Positions 6,418-13,004 of a DNA stretch of 16,936 nt are shown in pieces. The position numbers and the translations under genes were made by a program. How positions within the stretch are numbered: the stretch's first letter is position 1; each line of letters opens with the position of its first letter. Source of the stretch: an uncultured Eubacteriales bacterium (GTDB taxonomy: Bacteria > Bacillota > Clostridia > Lachnospirales > Anaerotignaceae). The stretch spans positions 1 through 16,936 of the forward strand of contig CAKQPE010000037.1 of assembly GCA_934256695.1 (NCBI GenBank). The letters run 5' to 3'. Under the pieces are notes generated by a model. That model was not told the DNA's origin. It saw only the letters and a list, made by a program, of their open reading frames with translations, and did no database searches.

Positions 6418-7140
6418 ATGAAAAGATTGTTTATTATGTCAGCAATAACCGTACTTTGCCTGTGTGGCTGCAAAACGGCATCAACAGACAGTTCATCAAA
6501 TGTCTCTGTATCACAGTCAACATCAAGTGAAATATCTTCCGCAAATACAATGGAAGAAGAAACGAAGGTAATGCCTGAAAATACACCTGTTACTGTAGAT
6601 GATAATAAACTTGAATCCGGTGTTTATTCGGTTTCCTTTGATCCCGAAAAGGACTTGATGCAAACCGATAACGGATATAGTATCCATTTAAAAGTATATG
6701 ACTATGATAAATACAAATTGGAAGATATAGAAAAACTTAAAGAAGGCGATACGATTACTGTCGGCGGAGAAGATATGAAGATAAATACTTTAGAGTTTAA
6801 TACCGACAGTGCAGGCGAAAAAACAGTATCTGTAAATGGTGGTGTGGAAAACAACGGTATTGACCTTATAGAAGAAAACGGTGTATACAGAACCCTTACT
6901 ATGGATATTTATCCGCTGTATAATTTATGCGGTGAAACAACACTTGCTGTTTCAAAAGATTTAACTGTTGAGGATTTTTCTTTATCTGATGAAGCAACAG
7001 CTGAGCCTGCAAAATTTACGTATAATGACCTTCCTTCGTGTATTGCGGAAAGCGAAAATAAAGTATGGAGTGAAAATGCAACAACAGTAACCGTTGATAA
7101 TAACGAAATTACAAATATCACAAGAAACTGGACAGCATAA
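6418..7140 (+). CDS. Lipoprotein, function unknown
   Basis: The 240-residue product starts with a lipoprotein signal ending in LCGC, with lipidation at Cys18. A long Ser/Thr-rich linker to about residue 50 follows, then a mature domain. The mature part contains alternating short beta-like segments (YSVSFDPEK, GYSIHLKVYDYDKYKLEDI, KEGDTITVGGEDMKINTLEF), consistent with a small beta-barrel. I do not recognise a named family. AAGGAG lies upstream of the ATG. The gene is convergent with the small Cys-rich gene, and both share the terminator at 7152-7178. It is likely surface-exposed. Confidence 0.78.
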   Translation: MKRLFIMSAITVLCLCGCKTASTDSSSNVSVSQSTSSEISSANTMEEETKVMPENTPVTVDDNKLESGVYSVSFDPEKDLMQTDNGYSIHLKVYDYDKYKLEDIEKLKEGDTITVGGEDMKINTLEFNTDSAGEKTVSVNGGVENNGIDLIEENGVYRTLTMDIYPLYNLCGETTLAVSKDLTVEDFSLSDEATAEPAKFTYNDLPSCIAESENKVWSENATTVTVDNNEITNITRNWTA

Positions 7141-7151
7141 AAAAATTAAAG

Positions 7152-7178
7152 CCCTTGGGACAAAATCCCAAGGGTTTG
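7152..7178. terminator. Shared terminator between convergent genes
   Basis: CCCTTGGGA (7152-7160) and TCCCAAGGG (7166-7174) form a perfect 9-bp stem with a 5-nt loop. TTT follows on the + side, and a T-rich stretch follows on the - side. It serves the lipoprotein gene and the convergent Cys-rich gene. Confidence 0.8.
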
Positions 7179-7192
7179 TGATATTAAATTTT

Positions 7193-7390
7193 TTATGCTT
7201 CGCACATATTGCAGCCATTATTTGACAGGCTGTTATTTCCGCAGCAGCAGAGCAGAAGTATAAGTATTATGATCCATGAGCAGTCATCAGAATTTGCTCC
7301 GCCTATGTTGCTGCATCCGCAGTTGTTTCCTCCCAAGAGTATAATTAGAATGATAATCCATAAAAAATTATTTCCTCCAAAACCGTTCAT
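7193..7390 (-). CDS. Small Cys/Gly/Asn-rich protein with two hydrophobic segments
   Basis: The 65-residue protein consists of two related halves. Each has a WIIILI-type hydrophobic core (FLWIIILIILL, then CSWIIILILLLCCC) followed by a Gly/Asn/Cys tail. This architecture matches small Clostridial proteins often given the misleading name chorion class high-cysteine HCB protein 13; the function is unknown. An ATG at 7399 directly abuts GGAGG and cannot be used well. The next ATG, at 7390, is 9 bases after GGAGG and is preferred. The hydrophobic cores are short for a full transmembrane span, so membrane association or self-assembly is possible. Nine cysteines (three consecutive after the second core) suggest metal binding, disulfides or acylation; none of this is demonstrated. 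Confidence 0.8.
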   Translation of the reverse strand: MNGFGGNNFLWIIILIILLGGNNCGCSNIGGANSDDCSWIIILILLLCCCGNNSLSNNGCNMCEA

Positions 7391-7614
7391 AAACTGCATC
7401 CTCCAATATTTAATCTTTTTACAAAACTAAATATATGCCGTCTGCCTGTACCTGTTTACTTGTTTTTTATAAAAATATAAAATATTTTTTTGCACTGCCT
7501 TTTATAAAATATGTATGGGAACAGATACAAGGATTTTGCAAACAATACGGATATTTATTATAACGGTTACATTACTAATTGGTGTGCGGTAAAAAGAAGT
7601 ATTATATTGTGGAA

Positions 7615-7643
7615 TTGATTTAAAAATTTAAAAATGGTAAAAT
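7615..7643 (+). promoter_or_regulatory. Probable promoter of the XRE regulator
   Basis: TTGATT (7615-7620) and TAAAAT (7638-7643) are separated by 17 bp. The predicted start near 7650 leaves a very short leader that still contains the GAGGTG binding site. The rest of 7391-7614 is AT-rich and shows no gene. Confidence 0.4.
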
Positions 7644-7666
7644 TATTATCAATGTGAGGTGATATT

Positions 7667-7876
7667 TTGTATAAACGTATTCGTGATTTACGAGAAGACA
7701 AAGATTTACTTCAAAAAGACCTTGCAAAGTATTTAAATTGTTCACAAGTATGTTATTCCCGTTATGAACTTGGACTTCGTGATATTCCTACAGAAGTTCT
7801 AATTAAACTTTCAAAGTTTTACGGAGTAAGCATTGATTATCTTCTCAATAATACCGATAATCCAAACCCATATTAA
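7667..7876 (+). CDS. XRE/Cro-CI family HTH transcriptional regulator
   Basis: The 69-residue protein is essentially one HTH_3 domain: IRDLREDKDLLQKDLAKYL, the recognition-helix region CSQVCYSRYELGLRDIP, and LIKLSKFYGVSIDYLLNNT at the end. It lacks a sensor or dimerisation domain. Translation appears to start at TTG (7667), placed 5 bases after GAGGTG (7656-7661); no in-frame ATG exists. A terminator follows at once, so it is separate from the biosynthetic operon whose promoter lies about 270 bases downstream. Nearby inverted repeats make it a candidate regulator of that operon or of itself, but this is only positional inference. Confidence 0.88.
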   Translation: MYKRIRDLREDKDLLQKDLAKYLNCSQVCYSRYELGLRDIPTEVLIKLSKFYGVSIDYLLNNTDNPNPY

Positions 7877-7878
7877 AA

Positions 7879-7913
7879 ACAGACCGAATAAAAAATCTAC
7901 GGCCTGTTTTTTT
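7879..7913 (+). terminator. Intrinsic terminator of the XRE gene
   Basis: ACAGACCG (7879-7886) pairs with CGGCCTGT (7900-7907) with one mismatch, followed by a T-run to 7913. It ends three bases after the stop codon region begins. Confidence 0.65.
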
Positions 7914-7917
7914 ATGC

Positions 7918-7929
7918 CCGAATATTCGG
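7918..7929. promoter_or_regulatory. Perfect 12-bp palindrome, candidate operator
   Basis: CCGAATATTCGG is a perfect palindrome between the XRE gene and the biosynthetic operon. Its symmetry and size suit a dimeric HTH regulator. It lies more than 200 bases upstream of the mapped promoter, so a direct repression role there is uncertain. Confidence 0.3.
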
Positions 7930-7959
7930 TTGAAAATTTAATTTAAATATGTATCAAAT

Positions 7960-7999
7960 ACCGTTAAAAAATAAATTCTTTACGGAATTTTAAAACGGT
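7960..7999. repeat. Imperfect inverted repeat
   Basis: ACCGTT (7960-7965) pairs with AACGGT (7994-7999), and the inner arms AAATTC (7973-7978) pair with GAATTT (7985-7990). An unequal internal loop separates the two stems. No T-run follows on the + strand, so it is not an obvious terminator for the XRE gene. Confidence 0.4.
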
Positions 8000-8011
8000 A
8001 AAAAATTACGC

Positions 8012-8059
8012 AAAAATATTGTCGGATAGTGAATGTATTCATTAGCTGATGATATTTTT
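8012..8059. repeat. Long near-perfect hairpin upstream of the biosynthetic operon
   Basis: Positions 8012-8034 fold back on 8037-8059 with only two mismatches and three G-U wobbles, leaving a 2-nt apex. It ends in a T-run, so it could terminate + strand transcription. It is much longer than most terminators in the window. It could instead be a miniature inverted-repeat element or a structured leader. No target duplication was seen. Confidence 0.5.
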
Positions 8060-8148
8060 TGTTTTTAGTAATTATTATCAACAATATTGCAGCTATTGAA
8101 AATAGTGGAGTTTTTACGGTTCTATATAAATCCCTAAAAAATTCGGTA

Positions 8149-8176
8149 TTGAAAAATTAAAATAAAGGTATATAAT
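8149..8176 (+). promoter_or_regulatory. Promoter of the acyl-peptide biosynthetic operon
   Basis: TTGAAA (8149-8154) and the consensus TATAAT (8171-8176) are spaced 16 bp apart. Transcription would start near 8183, 47 bases before the adaptor gene. No further promoter or terminator is evident to the window end, so all five downstream genes could form one transcript. Confidence 0.65.
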
Positions 8177-8229
8177 TATCTAAAACTAATTTATATTAAT
8201 CAACAGCAACAATTCTTGGGAGGATAAAA

Positions 8230-9417
8230 ATGAAATTCAAATTTATGGCTGCCCTTATTTTATGCCTTGCATTTACGGGCTGTTCTCAAAAAGACACAGG
8301 TACAGACAGTGTAAGCAGTGTTGAGACTGCAAGTAAAACAAATATGATTTACGGCAGCGTTCAGGCTGAACATAAGCAGGATATAATAATAGATTTTCCG
8401 GCTACGGTAACAGATGTGAATGTTTTGGCAGGTGAAAAGCTTAATTCGGGAGATGCCATAATTACTCTTGATATGTCCGACTATGAATTTTCCATACAGC
8501 AGAAACAGTATGAATTAGAGCAGTACAAGATTTCACTTGATAAAGCAGAAAAAGAGCTTGTCTCGGAAAAAGAACAAATAGAGTCTGTAAAAAGCCAGCT
8601 TAATTTAAAAAAAGGTTATCTTGAAAACAAAAATTCACCTACATTGCTTTCCATAGCAAACCAAAGAACGGCATTGGAAAAAAAGCTTGCCATAGATAAA
8701 CAGAATTATGAATCGGGAAAAATTCTTCTTGAGACAGGCGGAATATCGGAAAACGATTATAAAAATTATGAATATGCATACAAAAGTACACAGAGTGAAT
8801 ACGATAATACAGCCGTATCGGAGGAGTCTGAGCTTACTTCATTAAAACTTGAGGTTGATGAGCTTGAAAGTCAGCTCAATACTCTTAATGCAAATATAAA
8901 AAACACTGAAACATCAATAGCAAGCGAAAAAGAAACTTTGAAAGTAAATATAGATACAACTCAAAACGAAATAAACAATATGCAAAGCAAGCTTAACAAG
9001 GAATACATAAAAGACGGAAAAATAGTGGCAACAAAGGACGGAACAATAGTTTCGGCAATTAACTGCGAGAAAGGCTCAAGTCTTTCTGCCGAAAGCGGAA
9101 CGGTTATAGAGCTTATATACAGCGACAGTCTTTATGTTCAGGGTGAAGTTTTGGAGGATATGCTTTCGGACGTAAAAACAGGTGATAAAGTTGATATGAA
9201 ACTTGCCGAAAACGATGAAGGAAAGATAATAACGGGAACAGTGGTTCAGCTTGCGGATAAAGCCGAGAAAAAAGACGGAGACACAATAGTAATGGCAAAA
9301 ATCAAAGTTGACCAAGGGTATGAGTATTTAAAATCGGGACTTTCGGTTGATATATATTTAAATGACAGCAATACAGAAACAAAGGACGTAACGAAGGAGG
9401 CACAAGGGGAAGAATGA
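8230..9417 (+). CDS. HlyD/MacA-like membrane fusion (adaptor) lipoprotein
   Basis: The protein has an N-terminal lipoprotein signal ending in FTGC (Cys18). The first half of a barrel-sandwich (lipoyl-like) domain follows at about residues 45-85. A long helical coiled coil rich in Glu, Lys and Gln spans about residues 88-258. The second lipoyl half (KIVATKDGTIVSAINCEKGSSL) and a beta-barrel domain to about residue 375 complete the membrane fusion protein order. In Gram-positives such proteins usually pair with an ABC transporter ATPase and permease. None is in the window, but one may lie downstream. A GGGAGG site precedes the ATG. The stop overlaps the acyl ligase start by 4 bases (ATGA), so translational coupling with biosynthesis is likely. 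A role in exporting the product or in resistance is inferred from position. Confidence 0.85.
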   Translation: MKFKFMAALILCLAFTGCSQKDTGTDSVSSVETASKTNMIYGSVQAEHKQDIIIDFPATVTDVNVLAGEKLNSGDAIITLDMSDYEFSIQQKQYELEQYKISLDKAEKELVSEKEQIESVKSQLNLKKGYLENKNSPTLLSIANQRTALEKKLAIDKQNYESGKILLETGGISENDYKNYEYAYKSTQSEYDNTAVSEESELTSLKLEVDELESQLNTLNANIKNTETSIASEKETLKVNIDTTQNEINNMQSKLNKEYIKDGKIVATKDGTIVSAINCEKGSSLSAESGTVIELIYSDSLYVQGEVLEDMLSDVKTGDKVDMKLAENDEGKIITGTVVQLADKAEKKDGDTIVMAKIKVDQGYEYLKSGLSVDIYLNDSNTETKDVTKEAQGEE

Positions 9418-11816
9418 AAAGCATTGCGGAATTTTTAGAAAACAACAGGTCATCGGAAAACGGAATAAATTTTTTCTACAGCACAGAAAATGAGATTTTT
9501 ATAAGCTATACGGATTTTTATTCACAGGCGGAAAATGTTCTCGGATTTTTGCAGTCGATGGGTATTAAAGAAAATGATGAAGTTGTGTTCCAGATAGAAG
9601 ATACAAGAAAGTTTCTTCTGCTTTTCTGGGGCTGTGTAATGGGAAAAATAATTCCCGTGCCTGTCCTTGTGGGAAACAATGACGAGCATAAGAGAAAAGT
9701 TGCGAAAATATGGAAAACACTTAATAATCCTTATCTTGCAATAACAGAAGAAACGGCAGAGAAATTTAAAAATGATATAAAAGCACTTGAGCCTGAAAGC
9801 AAACTGTCAAAAGAATTTGACAACCGTATGTTTGTTGTTGAAAAAGCAGTAGAAAGCAATATAAAAGGCAGACAAGCGGAAATTGACGAAAACGATATTT
9901 GTTTTATACAGTTTTCCTCAGGCTCTACAGGTGACCCTAAGGGTGTAACACTTACCCACAAAAATCTTCTTACAAACACAAAAGATATAGCCGAACATTC
10001 AAAATTTAAAACAACAGATTCCGTACTTAACTGGATGCCACTTACCCATGATATGGGGCTGATAGGCTGTCATCTTTCCACCACAAGAGCGGGTATGAGC
10101 CAGATAATAATGCCTACGTCTCTTTTTGCAAGAAGACCGCTTATATGGCTTGATTTAATAGAAAGAGATAAAGTAACAATAAGCTGTTCGCCTAATTTCG
10201 GTTATAAACTTGTACTTAAATATTGGGAAAGAAAAAAGAAAAGAGAGCCTGAAAAAACATATGACCTGTCATCTTTGAGACTTCTTTTCAATGGTGCCGA
10301 ACCAATATCATACGAGCTGGAAACGGAATTTTTAGATGAATTTGAAAAATACAAACTTAACCGAAACTGCATGATGAATGTTTACGGCCTGGCAGAGGCA
10401 AGCCTTGCCGTATGTTTCCCTGAAATATATGACGATATAAAGGTTTACGACATAAAAAGAGACAGCCTTAAAATAGGAAGTTTGGTTGAAATAGCCGATA
10501 AAGAGGATTCATCGACAGTTAAACTTGTTGAGGTCGGAAAGCCTATAGGAGAAATCAAGCTGAAGATTGCCGATGAAAACGGAAACGAGCTGCCGGAAAA
10601 AACAACGGGATACATACTTATAAAAGGTAATAATGTAACAAAAGGATATTACAACAATGAAGAAGTAACCCAAAATACAATTTATCCCGACGGATTTTTA
10701 AAAACCGGTGATGTGGGATTTGTTATTGACTCAAACCTTGTTGTTACAGGCAGAACCAAAGACATTATATTTATAAACGGACAGAACTTTTATCCTCCCG
10801 ACCTTGAAAAAATCTGTGAAGGAATAGATTCAATAGAACTTAATACCGTTGCCGCCTGCGGAGTAAGACCAAAGGGAAGCATAAGTGACCACATAGCTGT
10901 TTTTGTGCTTTCAAGTGACAATCTTGAAGAATTTTCAAATACAGCTTGGGACGTAAAAGCCGCTTTGCAGAAGGCTCTCGGAATAGATGTCGACTATGTT
11001 GTTCCTATACATAAAATGCCTAAGACAACAAGCGGAAAGTTACAGAGATTTGCTCTCGGTAAGAAACTTGAAACCGGAGAATATGACAAAGAAATAAGTT
11101 TTATAGAAGAAAAACTTAATGAAAAACGCAAGCAAATAATAGATGATATAAAAAACAGGGAGTTTGAAAATAAGACACAGGAAAAACTTTTTGAACTTTG
11201 TGCCGAGTATGTAGATGTAAGCAATGCAAAAGTAACGGATAGTTTTTCTCAGATGGGCTTTACATCAATGACAATGGTAAAACTTGCGGAAAGAATAAAA
11301 GCGGAGTTCGGCAAAAAAATAATGCCTGCTGATTTGTTTGCATATCCTACAGTGCAGAAAATGGCTGATTTTATATCAAACGAAGATTCACTTGTTATAA
11401 GAAAAAATGAATTTAAATCGGAGTTTATAAACAAAAAGGGAAATGAAACTGTTCCGTCGGAATTTGAAAGCGAAAAAAGCACAGATGAAGCAATAAATGA
11501 ATTTATCAGAAAAGCCGTAAACCATTCGTCGGCAGTTATTTATGAAAAAGACGGAGACAAAATAAACTGTGTCGAAATAAAAGAAAACAATAAAAACATA
11601 ATCGAAACATTTTCGGTACAGAGTTTTGAAAAGGCAAAAATTTCTTACTACGAAAACGGATACAGTATTCTTGTTATAAAAGACGGCAACACAGATGGAT
11701 TGGAAAAGTATTTTGATATTGTTGCCGAAAGCGTAAAGGCAAGATACGGAGATATTTCGGTATTTATTTTTAATAACGGTTCAATAAAAGCAGAATATAT
11801 ATGCAGTGAACTTTAA
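9414..11816 (+). CDS. Fatty acyl-AMP ligase fused to acyl carrier protein, with unknown C-terminal region
   Basis: This 800-residue protein probably activates a fatty acid as acyl-AMP and loads it on its own carrier domain, starting the assembly line. The ligase (about 1-580) shows the ANL P-loop SSGSTGDPKG at 168-177, the FAAL-type WMPLTHDMGLIG, NGAEPI, YGLAEASL, TGDVGF, GRTKDIIFINGQNFYPPDLE, and TTSGKLQR with catalytic Lys542. The WMPLTHDMGLIG and GQNFYPPD segments are closer to FAAL and PKS loading ligases than to amino-acid adenylation domains. An ACP (about 585-655) has GFTSM with the phosphopantetheine site at Ser618. Residues from about 660 to 800 form a further region that I do not recognise. 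The start overlaps the adaptor stop by 4 bases, and the acyltransferase begins 18 bases later. The choice of fatty acid cannot be read from sequence. Confidence 0.9.
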   Translation: MKSIAEFLENNRSSENGINFFYSTENEIFISYTDFYSQAENVLGFLQSMGIKENDEVVFQIEDTRKFLLLFWGCVMGKIIPVPVLVGNNDEHKRKVAKIWKTLNNPYLAITEETAEKFKNDIKALEPESKLSKEFDNRMFVVEKAVESNIKGRQAEIDENDICFIQFSSGSTGDPKGVTLTHKNLLTNTKDIAEHSKFKTTDSVLNWMPLTHDMGLIGCHLSTTRAGMSQIIMPTSLFARRPLIWLDLIERDKVTISCSPNFGYKLVLKYWERKKKREPEKTYDLSSLRLLFNGAEPISYELETEFLDEFEKYKLNRNCMMNVYGLAEASLAVCFPEIYDDIKVYDIKRDSLKIGSLVEIADKEDSSTVKLVEVGKPIGEIKLKIADENGNELPEKTTGYILIKGNNVTKGYYNNEEVTQNTIYPDGFLKTGDVGFVIDSNLVVTGRTKDIIFINGQNFYPPDLEKICEGIDSIELNTVAACGVRPKGSISDHIAVFVLSSDNLEEFSNTAWDVKAALQKALGIDVDYVVPIHKMPKTTSGKLQRFALGKKLETGEYDKEISFIEEKLNEKRKQIIDDIKNREFENKTQEKLFELCAEYVDVSNAKVTDSFSQMGFTSMTMVKLAERIKAEFGKKIMPADLFAYPTVQKMADFISNEDSLVIRKNEFKSEFINKKGNETVPSEFESEKSTDEAINEFIRKAVNHSSAVIYEKDGDKINCVEIKENNKNIIETFSVQSFEKAKISYYENGYSILVIKDGNTDGLEKYFDIVAESVKARYGDISVFIFNNGSIKAEYICSEL

Positions 11817-11834
11817 ACAGGGGGTGGCTATTTA

Positions 11835-12980
11835 ATGAATTACGGGATTTTATTTACAGGTCAGGGTTCTCAGTTTCCTTCTATGGCAAAGGAGCTTATT
11901 GAAAATTATTCTGCCGCAGAGGAAACATTCAAAAAAGCCGATGAAATTTTGGGCTATTCCGTGTCGGATATATGCACAAAGGCAGAACTTTTTGACAAAA
12001 TGAATTTTACAAAATATGCCCAGCCTGCAATATTTACTTTGGAGTATGCGATATTTTCGGTGCTTAAAGGATTTTTGAAAAATAATGAATATATGCCGAA
12101 TTTTATGGCAGGCCACAGTCTGGGAGAATATACGGCTCTGGCGGCAGGCGAGGCAATAAGTTTTGAGGAAGCACTAAAACTTATAGACAAAAGAGGAAAA
12201 TACATGAGTGAATCGGCAGACAAGGAAAAAAGCACAATGATTGCCGTAACAGGTGCTTCGGAAGATATTCAGTCAATTATTGACGAGTATGTACAAAAAA
12301 GAGATTCGATTTTTGTTGCCTGTGAAAACAGTGATACACAGACTGTTTATTCCGTAAAAGAAAGCGAGAAAAACAATTTTATTTCTTTTGTTGAAAAAAT
12401 AGGTGCAAGAGCAAAGAACTTGTCTGTAGAAGGCGGTTTCCACAGCTGTTTTATGTCTCTGGCGAAAGAAAAACTTAAATCCGAATTGGAAAATTACAAC
12501 TTCAACTGCCCTTGCTGTTGTGTTTATTCAAATACAAAAGGCAATATATACGAATCTGCCGATGAAATAAAGGATATGCTTCCCAAACATCTTACAGACT
12601 GCGTAAAGTGGAAAAGCATTATAAACAAAATAAAGGCGGAAAAGCCTGATTTTCTCTTGGAAATAGGCCCTACGCCTGTTTTATCGAAAGAACTGCAAAA
12701 GACGGCAGGCAAGGATAAAATACTTCATATAGGCCCTATGTGCAATATGAAAGAGATTTCGGAAGAAATAGAAAACAAAATAAATATAGGATACGAAAAT
12801 GATGTAAAAAAGATAGTCAGAACCTTGGTTTGCAGTAAAAGTGACGGAAAGGAAGAAACCCTTAAAAATAGGGAAAGAGCTTATGACTATCTTGTCAATA
12901 TGATTAGAAGCGGAAACATTAATGCCGGTAAGTTAGTTGAAGCTAAAAATATATATCAAAAACTTACTGCTGTATTGTAA
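11835..12980 (+). CDS. Stand-alone malonyl-CoA:ACP acyltransferase (trans-acting AT)
   Basis: The protein is FabD-like. It begins with LFTGQGSQFPSM and contains GHSLGEY with nucleophile Ser95, Arg120 in DKRGKYMSE (the residue that holds the malonyl carboxylate in this family), and GGFHS with catalytic His203. The closing DFLLEIGPTPVLSKELQ is typical. It presumably transfers malonate from CoA to the carrier domain of the downstream KS protein, which lacks an acyltransferase. About 65 residues beyond the normal FabD end form a polar helical tail, perhaps for protein contacts. The binding site is a weak GGGGGTGG before ATG. Its place between the ligase and KS genes mirrors the separate malonyl transferase (FenF/ItuD) of iturin-type clusters; it is unlikely to be the housekeeping FabD because no fab genes adjoin it. 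Confidence 0.9.
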   Translation: MNYGILFTGQGSQFPSMAKELIENYSAAEETFKKADEILGYSVSDICTKAELFDKMNFTKYAQPAIFTLEYAIFSVLKGFLKNNEYMPNFMAGHSLGEYTALAAGEAISFEEALKLIDKRGKYMSESADKEKSTMIAVTGASEDIQSIIDEYVQKRDSIFVACENSDTQTVYSVKESEKNNFISFVEKIGARAKNLSVEGGFHSCFMSLAKEKLKSELENYNFNCPCCCVYSNTKGNIYESADEIKDMLPKHLTDCVKWKSIINKIKAEKPDFLLEIGPTPVLSKELQKTAGKDKILHIGPMCNMKEISEEIENKINIGYENDVKKIVRTLVCSKSDGKEETLKNRERAYDYLVNMIRSGNINAGKLVEAKNIYQKLTAVL

Positions 12981-13004
12981 GTTTTGTGGGTTTGGAGTGG
13001 AAAG

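Noticed and set aside
7209..7430. 73-codon + strand frame
   Set aside because: It is antisense to the Cys-rich small protein, which has a good GGAGG and recognisable duplicated architecture.
7391..8229. Prophage or mobile-element boundary at the XRE gene
   Set aside because: A lone HTH protein is not enough. There is no integrase, attachment-site repeat, tRNA or phage gene nearby.
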